Part shown: positions 40,823-51,900 of the stretch, piece after piece
Layout of the letters: each line of letters begins with the position of its first letter
How positions within the stretch are numbered: position 1 is the first letter of the stretch
Assembly (NCBI GenBank): GCA_900544535.1
Contig: UQVH01000006.1
Span: 62,001 to 126,000 of the forward strand
DNA length: 64,000 nt
Reading direction: 5' to 3'
Origin: an uncultured Bacteroidales bacterium
GTDB lineage: Bacteria > Bacteroidota > Bacteroidia > Bacteroidales > Muribaculaceae
The notes under the pieces: model-generated
What the model saw: the letters and a program-made list of their open reading frames with translations, nothing else
The model's database searches: none
Told to the model about the DNA's origin: nothing
Position numbers and translations under genes: made by a program

Positions 40823-41162
40823 CTGTAAAAATGTGATAAATTCTTGGTTTTTGTCTACTAAAAAACTATTTTGCAACCGTAAATTTTCGTGTTTCGGTAT
40901 TGATTTTATATCTTCGAGCTTTCATGCTTTTTGTGAGAGAAATGAAGCTCTGTTTGTTTCACGATGCAAAGATACAGCGCCAATATTACAATTGTGTTAC
41001 AATGAAGACACAATAATGTTACACTTTTGGATTTAACTTTTGTTTTATAAATTTAAACCGTAGCTGTCTCATAGAATCATTGCAATCTACCTGCGCTCTG
41101 CACTTCCAACTTTTAAGGTACCCTTGCATAAAGTATGTCAAACCAAAGTCCTTGCCAAAATG

Positions 41163-41194
41163 TTTGGGTAGATGAGAGAAATTTGGTAATTTCG
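41163..41194 (+). promoter_or_regulatory. Promoter of the sufCDS operon
   Basis: TTTG (41163-41166), 20 nt, then TAATTTCG (41187-41194), one mismatch in the -7. Predicted start near 41201, leader ~64 nt. Confidence 0.55.
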
Positions 41195-41264
41195 CAGTCT
41201 GATTGTGACGGCTTTCTTCCAATGGAAACGCCCTCAGCAAAACCATCTGACAATTATTTTAGAG

Positions 41265-42029
41265 ATGAGCAAAAAACTACTTGAAGTCCGCAATCTCCAC
41301 GCAAAAGTGGAGGATAAAGAAATACTCCGTGGTCTCAGCCTTACAGTAAACGAAGGTGAGGTACACGCCATTATGGGACCGAACGGTTCCGGCAAAAGTA
41401 CTATGTCGGGCGTTTTGGCCGGCAACCCGGCCTATACGGTGACAGAGGGCGAAGCTTACCTGCACGGTGTCAACCTTCTGGAGCTTTCACCGGAAGACCG
41501 CAGTCATGAGGGATTGTTTCTCTCGTTCCAGTATCCGGTCGAAATACCCGGAGTGTCCATGGTCAACTTCATGCGTGCCGCAGTGAATGCAAAACGCAAA
41601 TATCTCAACGAAGCACCACTCTCGGCAAGCGAATTTCTAAAAATGATGCGTCAGAAACGCGCCATAGTCGAACTTGACAACAAGCTTGCCTCGCGCTCTG
41701 TCAACGAAGGCTTCTCCGGAGGAGAAAAGAAGCGCAACGAGATCTTCCAGATGGCTGTGCTCGAACCACGTCTGGCTATTCTTGACGAAACCGACTCCGG
41801 TCTTGACATAGACGCTCTCCGCATCGTGGCAGGCGGTGTCAACAAACTCAAGACCGACAGGAACGCGACCATCGTCATCACACACTACCAGCGCCTGCTC
41901 GACTATATCAAGCCTGACTTCGTCCACATTCTTTATAAAGGACGTATCGTCAAGACCGGCGGCCCGGAACTGGCACTCGAACTTGAAGAAAAAGGCTACG
42001 ACTGGATCAAAGAGGAGAACGACATATGA
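41265..42029 (+). CDS. sufC: SUF Fe-S assembly ATPase SufC
   Basis: The ATG at 41265 (254 residues) begins the ABC domain directly (MSKKLLEVRNLHA); the longer frame would start near the predicted transcription start. Walker A GPNGSGKST, signature FSGGEKKRNEI and Walker B LAILDETDSGLD are all present. SufC drives the SufB-SufC-SufD scaffold that builds Fe-S clusters. It overlaps sufD by 4 nt. Its usual partner sufB is not next to it. Confidence 0.95.
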   Translation: MSKKLLEVRNLHAKVEDKEILRGLSLTVNEGEVHAIMGPNGSGKSTMSGVLAGNPAYTVTEGEAYLHGVNLLELSPEDRSHEGLFLSFQYPVEIPGVSMVNFMRAAVNAKRKYLNEAPLSASEFLKMMRQKRAIVELDNKLASRSVNEGFSGGEKKRNEIFQMAVLEPRLAILDETDSGLDIDALRIVAGGVNKLKTDRNATIVITHYQRLLDYIKPDFVHILYKGRIVKTGGPELALELEEKGYDWIKEENDI

Positions 42030-43372
42030 GTAACGCCCTCACCCAATATATCGAACTCTACGAGCAGAACAAAGATCTGATCTGCCGCAACTCCGCGCCC
42101 GCTCTCAACGCCGGACGCGAGGAAGCTCTTGCGACCGTGAGATCTTCGCGTCTGCCTGACAGACATACCGAAGGGTTCGAAAAGACTTCGATCGAAGAGA
42201 TGTTTGCACCGGACTATGGCGTGAACATCTCGCGCGTCAACATTCCTGTCGATGTGGCCGCAAGTTTCCGCTGCGATGTCCCCTCGCTGTCGACTCTGCT
42301 CGCCTTCGTGATAAACGACTCGTTCCATCCCACTTCAAAATTAGAGTCCAAACTTCCTGACGGAGTGATTTTCGGTTCGCTCAAAAGAATTGCCGCAGAT
42401 CGTCCGGATATAGTCGGAAAATATTACAACACAATCGCTCCGGCCGAAAATCCGACTGTCGCTCTCAATACATTGTTAGCCCAGGACGGCGTGATGATCT
42501 ATGTGCCGGAAGGAGTGCGCGTAGAACGGCCTTTGCAGCTGGTCAATGTCTTCTCTTCGCCTGTCCCTCTCGCCGCTTTCCGACGCATTCTGATTGTTGT
42601 CGAAGAGGGGGCCGAACTGCAGCTGCTCGTCTGCGACCACACACAGGAACGCGAAAACTCCTATCTTTCATCGCAGATCTCTGAAGTAGTCCTCGGCAAG
42701 GGAGCGCGTCTTGAAGTCTGCTCAATAGAGGAATCGTCAGCCAGGACATCGCGCTATTCGCGTCTCTTCGTCCGTCAGGAAGCCGGCTCGAACTTCTCGT
42801 TCAATTCCACCACGCTCACCTGCGGCACAACAAGAAATGATTTCACGGTCACGCTCAACGGCGAACACTGTGAGACGATGCTTGCCGGCATGGTAATCGG
42901 ATCTGACAGGATGCACATCGACAACGATTCAGACATCCGTCATCTGGCTCCGCGCTGCAACAGCAACCAGCTGTTTAAATATGTGCTTGACGGTGAGTCG
43001 GAAGGTGCGTTTGAAGGCAGCATTTTCGTCGCTCTGGGAGCCCAATTCACCGAAGCATACCAGAGCAACCGCAACATCCTTGCCTCCACCTCCTCGCGGA
43101 TGCACTGTAAACCGCAGCTTGAGATCTACAACGATGATGTCAAATGCTCTCACGGCGCAACCACCGGACAGCTGGACGCAGAAGCGCTCTTCTACATGCG
43201 TTCACGCGGAATCCCCGAAAACGAAGCCCGGACTATGCTGATGCAGGCTTTCATGGTGGACGTCATCAACCATGTGCATATCGGCGGCCTGCGCGAACGT
43301 CTGCTCCATCTGGTCGACCGCCGTTTTGCCGGCACTCTGGGCGACTGTGCCGGATGCCGGTCAAAAGAATGA
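42026..43372 (+). CDS. sufD: SUF Fe-S assembly scaffold protein SufD
   Basis: This 448-residue protein has the SufB/D beta-helix core (~130-420; VYVPEGVRVERPLQLVN early, then QSNRNILASTSSRMHCKPQLEIYNDDVKCSHGATTGQLD and FYMRSRGI). An N-terminal helical region precedes it. It is SufD rather than SufB by its N-terminal part and length. It is coupled to sufC by an ATGA overlap and followed by sufS after 64 nt. Confidence 0.92.
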   Translation: MSNALTQYIELYEQNKDLICRNSAPALNAGREEALATVRSSRLPDRHTEGFEKTSIEEMFAPDYGVNISRVNIPVDVAASFRCDVPSLSTLLAFVINDSFHPTSKLESKLPDGVIFGSLKRIAADRPDIVGKYYNTIAPAENPTVALNTLLAQDGVMIYVPEGVRVERPLQLVNVFSSPVPLAAFRRILIVVEEGAELQLLVCDHTQERENSYLSSQISEVVLGKGARLEVCSIEESSARTSRYSRLFVRQEAGSNFSFNSTTLTCGTTRNDFTVTLNGEHCETMLAGMVIGSDRMHIDNDSDIRHLAPRCNSNQLFKYVLDGESEGAFEGSIFVALGAQFTEAYQSNRNILASTSSRMHCKPQLEIYNDDVKCSHGATTGQLDAEALFYMRSRGIPENEARTMLMQAFMVDVINHVHIGGLRERLLHLVDRRFAGTLGDCAGCRSKE

Positions 43373-43436
43373 TGTCTGCGGACGTCGCACCGTGACAAAT
43401 CTGACTGTTCCACACCCCCATACAACCTTTACGACT

Positions 43437-44657
43437 ATGCTTGACATTGAAAAAATACGTGCTGACTATCCTATTCTCGACCGCAGGATCTACGGGCGCC
43501 CACTCGTCTATTTAGACAACACAGCAACCTCACAGACTCCTGACGAGGTGGTCAGGAGCATCATGTCAGGCTATACACAGACCAAGGCCAATGTACACCG
43601 CGGGGTGCATACCCTTTCAATGGAGGCAACCGACCTTCAGGAAAGCACACGCAGGAAAGTCAGGGACTTCATCAACGCTTCTTCCGAGGAGGAAATCATT
43701 TTCACCCGCGGCACCACTGAGTCAATCAACCTTGTGGCCGCGTCCTATGGAGGAACATTTCTGAAAGACGGCGACGAAGTAATTCTCTCGGTGATGGAAC
43801 ACCATTCCAACATCGTTCCCTGGCAATTGCTCGGACGCAGAGCCGACATAAAAATCCGTGTCATCCCGATCAAAGACGACGGCTCGCTCGACATGGACGT
43901 CTACCGGTCGCTGTTCAATGAGCGGACACGCTTCGTCAGCGTCTGCCATGCGTCAAACGTGCTCGGCACTGTCAATCCCGTCAAGGAGATCATCGCCGAA
44001 GCCCACAGTCACGGAGTCCCGGTGCTGATCGACGGCGCGCAGGCCGCGCCTCATCTGAAAATCGACGTTCAGGACATTGACGCAGACTTCTATGCTTTCT
44101 CGGCCCACAAAATGTATGGCCCCGCAGGCGTCGGAGTGCTCTACGGCCGGCGCGAGCTGCTCGAAAAGATGCCTCCGTATCAGGGTGGCGGCGAGATGAT
44201 CGAGTCGGTAAGTTTCGAAAAGACAACTTTTGCGGAACTTCCTTATAAGTTCGAGGCCGGGACTCCTGATTTCATCGGTATAGCCGCGCTGCATCAGGCC
44301 ATCGACTACATGGAGCAGATCGGAATAAACACAATCGCCGAGCATGAGCACAAGCTGCTTGATTATACAACCAAACGAATGCTCGACGAGATTCCTGACA
44401 TCAGAATTTTCGGCACGGCCCCCGGAAAGTGTGCGATCATCTCATTCCTTGTCGGCAACGAGCACCACTACGACATGGGGATGCTCCTTGACAAACTCGG
44501 TATCGCCGTGCGCACCGGCCACCATTGTGCCCAACCGCTGATGACATCGCTCGGCATCGAAGGAACAGTCCGCGCCTCTTTCGCTGTCTACAACACCATC
44601 GAAGAATGTGACCTCTTCCTCACCGCCCTCCACCGCGTCAGCGAAATGCTCCGCTGA
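43437..44657 (+). CDS. sufS: Cysteine desulfurase SufS
   Basis: The ATG at 43437 (406 residues) matches the usual N-terminus (MLDIEKIRADYPIL). It is a PLP enzyme of aminotransferase class V: FSAHKMYGP gives the PLP lysine Lys225, and TGHHCAQPLM gives the catalytic Cys364. It removes sulfur from cysteine for the Suf scaffold. No sufE or sufU is in the window. It converges with the GT2 gene with only a 16-nt gap. Confidence 0.94.
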   Translation: MLDIEKIRADYPILDRRIYGRPLVYLDNTATSQTPDEVVRSIMSGYTQTKANVHRGVHTLSMEATDLQESTRRKVRDFINASSEEEIIFTRGTTESINLVAASYGGTFLKDGDEVILSVMEHHSNIVPWQLLGRRADIKIRVIPIKDDGSLDMDVYRSLFNERTRFVSVCHASNVLGTVNPVKEIIAEAHSHGVPVLIDGAQAAPHLKIDVQDIDADFYAFSAHKMYGPAGVGVLYGRRELLEKMPPYQGGGEMIESVSFEKTTFAELPYKFEAGTPDFIGIAALHQAIDYMEQIGINTIAEHEHKLLDYTTKRMLDEIPDIRIFGTAPGKCAIISFLVGNEHHYDMGMLLDKLGIAVRTGHHCAQPLMTSLGIEGTVRASFAVYNTIEECDLFLTALHRVSEMLR

Positions 44658-44673
44658 AAGCACTCTTGATTTT

Positions 44674-45594
44674 TTAGAGAAAAAATAACAGTTTAGCCAC
44701 AACCCAGCTCAAACGATGAAATAGTCTGTGATAATGATAGACTGCCGACATCCGTTTTGACGCTCTTCCACATTTTTTTGCTTCTGACCGCAAATTCACG
44801 GCCAAATCTTTCCGGCCTTCGTTTTCATAGTCCGCTGCAAGAATCATCCGTCGGCAGTCGATCCATTTTATCATATCCGGTTGTCCGGCTCCTCTAAAGC
44901 CTTTTTCAATACTGTCCAATGACATCTCCCACTGTCCGGCTTTCGCGCTGAAAGATGTGCCGGTTATTGATTCAGCCTGCTGATAAGTAATCACCGTAGG
45001 AGCTCCCGGCAGGTTGACAATCCGGTCTGTGGCAAGAAGCAGACGGACTCCAAGTTCAAAATCATTCCATACGGCCAGATTCTCGTTCCATCCTCCGACT
45101 TTCCGTACAAGATCTGTTCTGACAACTATACGCTGAGTCGAAAGACATCCTCTGAAAAGATGATTGAAAATCGTATCACGCGAAGTGAAATAAAGCCTCT
45201 TTCGTTTACCGCCGATGCTTTCCGTAATAATGTCCCTCCCGAAAATATCCGCCTGCGGATTCCGGCTGATCGCAGCAGAGAAATCACTGACATGATCAGC
45301 CGACATCTCATCATCGGAATCAAAAAACATCACGAACTCCGTCTCCACCTCCTGCAATCCACGGTTACGCGCCGCACATGCTCCCCGCTTCTGTTCGGCA
45401 ACAACCGTCACCTCAAAGGGATGTGGCTTCGCGGCCCAATCACGAATCAGTGAAAGAGTCGAATCAGACGACGCATTGTCGACCAACACAACCTTTGCCG
45501 GAGCGACATTCTGCTTTTCGATTGAAGCAAGTGTTCTCGACAGCGTATGAGCCCTGTTGTAGGCCGGGATGACGATGGTAATCGGATTGGACAT
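44674..45594 (-). CDS. Family 2 glycosyltransferase
   Basis: This 306-residue GT-A fold enzyme starts TIVIPAYNRAHTLSRTLASI, has VDNASSDST for the nucleotide and MFFDSDDEM as the DxD-type metal site near residue 92. The C-terminal ~80 residues are basic and helical. It has no transmembrane helix apart from a hydrophobic tail (VVAKLLFFL). It follows the radical SAM gene after 36 nt, so the two probably belong together. Donor and acceptor are unknown. Confidence 0.88.
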   Translation of the reverse strand: MSNPITIVIPAYNRAHTLSRTLASIEKQNVAPAKVVLVDNASSDSTLSLIRDWAAKPHPFEVTVVAEQKRGACAARNRGLQEVETEFVMFFDSDDEMSADHVSDFSAAISRNPQADIFGRDIITESIGGKRKRLYFTSRDTIFNHLFRGCLSTQRIVVRTDLVRKVGGWNENLAVWNDFELGVRLLLATDRIVNLPGAPTVITYQQAESITGTSFSAKAGQWEMSLDSIEKGFRGAGQPDMIKWIDCRRMILAADYENEGRKDLAVNLRSEAKKCGRASKRMSAVYHYHRLFHRLSWVVAKLLFFL

Positions 45595-45630
45595 GATAAA
45601 CGACAGCTTGAATACAACTACGCCAACGGA

Positions 45631-46668
45631 CTACTTGATACTGTAATTTAATTTTTTGCTTACATGGCGCTGCCGAGCTTTGTTTCTCTTGAATGCGGCA
45701 AAAAAAAGGCCCCTGGCTGTATGTTTGCGCCTATGGTAGCTTTCATATGAATCAGATGTTGCAAAATCCGCTTTATAGCAACTGCCGGGGCTGACATAAC
45801 AATAAGTCAGATCCTCGACTATCGCAGATACCGCATCCTGAGTGTCATTGACCGCATCAATCTGCTCCGGCGTGGGAGCAAGACAGGTTATGCTGCGACG
45901 TCGGCACTCATCAGCCACAGCACCTATCGTAGCGCTGAATTTCTCTTTCAGAGAACTGTGATCGAAATCCGTCCACTCTGTTTTGCCCAGATTCTGCACC
46001 GGACGCAACTGGACAATATCCGGACCTGCGCCGTCACCCCACAAACTCCAGAAGCGATCACCGGCAAGATTGTCGACATTCATGGAATTGACTGTAAAGT
46101 TGGCTCTTACAGCAAAAGATGGATAACATTTTTTGACCTCGCGGACAATTTCTATAAGCTTTTGCAGATTTTCAAAGTCGGCTCCAGGCATAAGATATTC
46201 ATAAGTCTCTTTGTCAGTACCGTGGAGGGAAAGGGTAAGTTCATTCAGTCCGGCAGCAACAAGCTCCATAAGGCTGACTTTCCCGGTAGCAATCAGTTGC
46301 CCGTTGGTTGTCAATGATATATAGGGAACTCCGGCTTTACGCCCACGTCTGACAATATCGACAAGATCCGGATAAAGCGTCGGCTCGGCACCGCAGCCGA
46401 TCTGCAATTTCAAAGCTCTGTGGAAAAGTGCTTTTTCGACACGGTCGAGATCTGCATCACTCATTCGGCCGTGCATTTGTGCCCGTTTGTCAGGATCGCT
46501 GAAATAACACATTCGACAACGAAGGTTACATGCCATAACAGGGTCGATGAACACACCGATCGTCCGTTTTCCGAGCATGTGCATGGCCCACAGACCGAGA
46601 AGTTTGACAGGCGCCGGCAATCGTTTGCCGCCTATAAGCTTAAGATATTTATAGATCTTTCCGTTCAT
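45631..46668 (-). CDS. Radical SAM protein with C-terminal cysteines (SPASM-like), partner of GT2
   Basis: I take the ATG at 46668 (345 residues): upstream codons of the longer frame cross the -7 at 46728-46735. The cluster motif is ACNLRCRMC (Cys47, Cys51, Cys54; C-x3-C-x2-C). Following blocks GCGAEPTLYPDLVDIV and ISLTTNGQL are typical of MoaA/PqqE-type radical SAM enzymes. Cysteines near the C-terminus (YCYVSPGSCYKADF) may bind an auxiliary cluster. There is no precursor peptide nearby. The reaction is unknown; a sugar, lipid or peptide modification in the cell envelope is possible given the GT2 partner. Confidence 0.85.
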   Translation of the reverse strand: MNGKIYKYLKLIGGKRLPAPVKLLGLWAMHMLGKRTIGVFIDPVMACNLRCRMCYFSDPDKRAQMHGRMSDADLDRVEKALFHRALKLQIGCGAEPTLYPDLVDIVRRGRKAGVPYISLTTNGQLIATGKVSLMELVAAGLNELTLSLHGTDKETYEYLMPGADFENLQKLIEIVREVKKCYPSFAVRANFTVNSMNVDNLAGDRFWSLWGDGAGPDIVQLRPVQNLGKTEWTDFDHSSLKEKFSATIGAVADECRRRSITCLAPTPEQIDAVNDTQDAVSAIVEDLTYCYVSPGSCYKADFATSDSYESYHRRKHTARGLFFAAFKRNKARQRHVSKKLNYSIK

Positions 46669-46727
46669 TGTCTCATTTAAAAATCGCAACCATCCTCGGC
46701 AGTGCAACCGGGACAATCGCTTATATA

Positions 46728-46735
46728 CAAAAGTA
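46728..46735 (-). promoter_or_regulatory. -7 element of the radical SAM/GT2 pair
   Basis: Reads TACTTTTG on the minus strand, ~60 nt before the chosen start. No -33 TTG at the right distance. Confidence 0.45.
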
Positions 46736-46907
46736 CGCAAAAATTGCAATAGTCCGTCCCGATAGCGCGAAAAAATCACGATTTCAAACGAAAGCATTGC
46801 ACATTCCGATGATTCTTACGATATTTGCCTTTTTATTATATCGACGCAAAAAAAATTTGCACCGACATTTCAAATCAACAACCACTCAATTTTAATCACT
46901 TATAATC

Positions 46908-47357
46908 ATGGAAATTGGCGATAAGATACCCGATGTGCTCGGTCTGGACCGGGCAGGCAATGAAGTGAAGAGCTCAGATTTCGCAGGAAAGGCTCTCATC
47001 ATATATTTCTACCCTAAAGACAATACTCCGGGCTGCACCGCCGAGGCTTGCTCTCTGCGTGATTTCAACAGCGAGCTTGAGGCCAAAGGCTACACCACGA
47101 TTGGCATCAGCAAGGATTCCGTAGCGAGCCATCTCAAGTTTGCCGACAAATATTCACTCCCCTTCATTCTTCTCTCCGACCCCACAACAGAGGTCAATCA
47201 GGCATTCGGCGTGTGGCAGAAAAAGAAGATGGCCGGCCGCGAATACATGGGCACCGTCCGCACAACTTTCGTGACCGACGCCGACCACCGCATCACTCAC
47301 ATCATCACCAAAGTCGATACCAAGAAAGCCGGCGAACAACTATTAGGTCTTCTCTGA
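46908..47357 (+). CDS. bcp: Thioredoxin-dependent thiol peroxidase (Bcp/PrxQ)
   Basis: This 149-residue peroxiredoxin reduces hydrogen peroxide and organic peroxides. FYPKDNTPGCTAEAC contains the peroxidatic Cys43 and the resolving Cys48 five residues on, the PrxQ arrangement. Length is standard. It is a single gene between the divergent radical SAM gene and convergent eno. Confidence 0.95.
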   Translation: MEIGDKIPDVLGLDRAGNEVKSSDFAGKALIIYFYPKDNTPGCTAEACSLRDFNSELEAKGYTTIGISKDSVASHLKFADKYSLPFILLSDPTTEVNQAFGVWQKKKMAGREYMGTVRTTFVTDADHRITHIITKVDTKKAGEQLLGLL

Positions 47358-47382
47358 GCTACCGACTTACTTTTTACCGCAT

Positions 47383-47425
47383 AAAAAATGCCGGCCTGAA
47401 CTGAATCAGACCGGCATTGATTTTC
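47383..47425. terminator. Bidirectional terminator between bcp and eno
   Basis: AATGCCGGCCTGA (47387-47399) and TCAGACCGGCATT (47406-47418) pair with one mismatch around a 6-nt loop. A6 precedes and GATTTTCT follows. Confidence 0.85.
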
Positions 47426-47451
47426 TATTTGCTTACTGTCAAGCTACACTA

Positions 47452-48750
<1,299 letters not shown>

Positions 48751-48832
48751 CTATATAATAATTATAGTTGAGTTTTTTACCTTATGCCTTTGGAAGCGAA
48801 TCGATGATCTGTGCCTTTGCTAAAATGCGCAG

Positions 48833-48863
48833 CAAATTTACGAAATATCAATGCGCTTTGCAA
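48833..48863 (-). promoter_or_regulatory. Promoter of eno
   Basis: On the minus strand TTG (48863-48861), 20 nt, then TAAATTTG (48840-48833). The leader is about 78 nt. Confidence 0.7.
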
Positions 48864-48923
48864 CAGGTCAATGATTAATTTTTGCTTTATTATATTACTA
48901 AATATTCCCGTTCACCCGGCCAA

Positions 48924-51900
48924 TCAATATTCATCCCAGCTCCTGATCTCGATTTCGTCGAGAGGATGGGTTGTGAATGCGTCGATATAGGCCGAGGCCA
49001 GACGCGCGTTGGTCAGCAGAGGAATGTTGAGATCGATGGCGGCACGGCGGATCTTGTAGCCGTTGGTAAGCTCCGTGGTCGAGAAATTCTTCGGAATATT
49101 GACAACCATGTCGACCTTATGGTCATGGAGAAGCTCGATAGCCTGCGGCTGCATGTCGGGCTGCGAGGGCCAGTATACACGGATGGCGGGAATGCCGTTG
49201 TCATTGAGATAGGCATGTGTGCCGCCGGTCGCGTAGATCGTGTAGCCGCAGTTGGCAAGTTCGTGGGCCGCATCGAGGAGATCGGCTTTCTGCTTGGCCG
49301 TACCGGTCGACATCAGAACCGCTTTAGCGGGAACACGGTTGCCCACAGAGATCATCGCCTTGATCAGAGCCTCGGAAGAGTCTGTGCCGATACATCCTAC
49401 CTCACCGGTCGAAGCCATGTCGACACCGAGCACGGGGTCTGCACCCTGCAGACGCGAGAAGCTGAACTGCGAGGCCTTGATGCCGACGTAGTCGAGGTCG
49501 AAAGCATTTTTCGACGGCTTCTCGACAGGCAGACCGAGCATCACACGGGTCGCGAGGTCGATGAAGTTGATCTTTAGCACCTTCGACACAAAGGGGAAAC
49601 TTCGCGAAGCACGGAGGTTACATTCGATGACCTTGATATCGTTGTTCTTGGCAAGGAACTGGATGTTGAACGGACCTGAGATCTCAAGCGCTTTGGCGAT
49701 CTGACGCGAGATCTTGCGGATGCGGCGCATGGTCTCGACATAGAGTTTCTGCGGCGGGAACTGAATGGTGGCGTCGCCTGAGTGCACGCCTGCATACTCT
49801 ATATGCTCGGAAATCGCATAGGCCACGATCTCGCCGTTCTGGGCGACAGCGTCCATCTCGATTTCCTTGGCCGATGAGATGAACTGCGATACGACAACCG
49901 GATGCTGCTTCGACACATTGGCTGCGAGACGCAGGAAGCGGGTCAGCTGCTCCTGATTGTGACACACGTTCATTGCCGCGCCTGAAAGCACGTAGCTCGG
50001 ACGAACGAGAACCGGGAAACCGACCTCGTCGATAAACTCGTTGATGTCGTCCATGCTTGTCAGCTCGCGCCAGCGGGGCTGATCGATGCCGAGACGGTCG
50101 AGCATCGCCGAGAACTTGTTGCGGTCTTCGGCATTGTCAATGCTGCGGGCCGTGGTGCCGAGTATGCTGATATTCTGAGCGTCAAGACGTGTAGCGAGGT
50201 TGTTGGGTATCTGACCGCCCACCGAAAGGATCGTGCCGTGGGGCTGTTCGAGATCAAGAATGTCCATCACACGCTCGAACGTGAGTTCGTCGAAGTAGAG
50301 ACGGTCACAAATATCATAATCGGTCGATACGGTCTCCGGATTATAGTTGATCATGACCGAACGCCAGCCCTCTTTCTTGACAGTCAGAAGCGCGTTGACC
50401 GAACACCAGTCGAACTCAACCGACGAGCCGATACGATAGGCACCCGAACCGAGTACCACAATCGAACGATGGTCATGAAGATACTGTACATCGTTCTCAC
50501 GACCGTTATATGTCAGATAGAGATAGTTTGTCTGTGCGGGATATTCGGCGGCCAACGTGTCGATCTGCTTAACGACGGGGAGCACACCGAGGCGTTTACG
50601 GTAGCCGCGCACTTCGAGCAGTGCCTTTTCGGGATCGGTCAGTTTTTCCTGATAGATCTCGCGGGCGATCTGGAAGTCGCTGAAACCCTGTTCCTTCGCC
50701 TGACGGAGCAACGGTTCGGGGATGGCCTCGATCTCGTTGTAGTCACTCAGTTCATGCGCCGTGTCGATGATATTCTGGAGCTTATAGAGGAACCATTTGT
50801 CGATCTTGGTCAGCTCGTGGATGCGGTCGACGGTGTAGCCTTTCATCAGAGCCTGGGCGATGGCGAAGATTCGCTTGTCGGTCGGCTCCTTGAGCGCATG
50901 TTCGAGTTCCGGCAGATCGCGTTGATTATTGCCGACGAAACCGTGCATCCCCTGACCGATCATGCGGAGGCCTTTCTGAATCACCTCCTCGAAAGTGCGG
51001 CCGATGGCCATCACTTCGCCGACAGACTTCATCGACGATCCGATCTCGCGGCGTACACCGTGGAATTTTCCAAGGTCCCAGCGTGGGATCTTGCAGACGA
51101 TATAGTCAAGCGCCGGTTCGAAGAATGCCGAAGTCTCTTTGGTGACCGAATTCTTCAGATCGAAGAGGCCGTAGCCGAGACCGAGTTTTGCAGCCACGAA
51201 CGCCAGCGGATAACCGGTGGCTTTCGATGCGAGAGCCGACGAACGGCTCAGACGCGCGTTCACCTCGATGACGCGATAGTCCATCGAAGTCGGGTCGAAG
51301 GCATACTGCACGTTGCATTCGCCTACAATGCCTATATGACGTATGATCTTTATGGCAAGCTTGCGCAGCCAGTGGTAATCTTCGTTTGAAAGGGTCTGCG
51401 AGGGAGCCACAACAATAGACTCGCCGGTGTGGATGCCTAAGGGGTCGAAGTTCTCCATGTTGCAGACAGTGATGCAGTTGTCGAAACGGTCGCGAACAAC
51501 CTCATATTCAACCTCTTTCCATCCCTTGAGCGATTTCTCGACAAGCACCTGCGGCGAGAAAGCAAGAGCCTTTTCAACCAGAGCCACAAGTTCCTCTTCA
51601 TTGTCGCAGAAACCGCTGCCGAGACCGCCGAGCGCGTAAGCGGCACGAACAATCACGGGATAGCCCAGCTCTTTGGCGGCCACACAGGCATCGTGAATCG
51701 AGCTGACGGCCTCGCTCTTGATGGTCTTGACGTCGATTTCGTCAAGTTTTTTCACAAAAAGTTCGCGGTCCTCGGTATCCATGATGGCCTGGACCGGTGT
51801 ACCGAGCACCTCCACTCCGTATTTCTCCAGTATGCCCGAACGATAGAGTTCCACGCCGCAGTTGAGGGCAGTCTGGCCGCCGAAAGCGAGCAGAATCCCG

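Larger units (their letters stand above)
40774..41264. other. Long intergenic region between the anti-sigma gene and sufC
   Basis: Apart from the hairpin at 40797-40822 and the sufC promoter at 41163-41194, this 491-bp AT-rich stretch holds no supported gene. A minus-strand -7-like sequence (CAAAGATA, 40967-40974) has no good -33 and no gene ahead of it. No trace of sufB is visible. Confidence 0.55.

Noticed and set aside
40967..40974. Minus-strand -7-like CAAAGATA
   Set aside because: No TTG at -33 spacing and no minus-strand gene ahead of it before the convergent anti-sigma gene.
40770..41036. 88-codon frame overlapping the end of the anti-sigma gene
   Set aside because: The ATGA overlap looks like coupling, but the frame runs through the 11-bp hairpin at 40797-40822 and the product is Cys/Phe/Lys-rich without any fold-like pattern.
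41039..41060. Sequence resembling the operator GGTTTATA..ATAAACC
   Set aside because: TTTTATAAATTTAAACC matches only one half-site well and lies in an AT-rich gap far from the regulator; chance is likely.
50238..51389. 383-codon plus-strand open frame
   Set aside because: It lies antisense to the first half of carB and shows no domain or signal. Codon-bias shadow.
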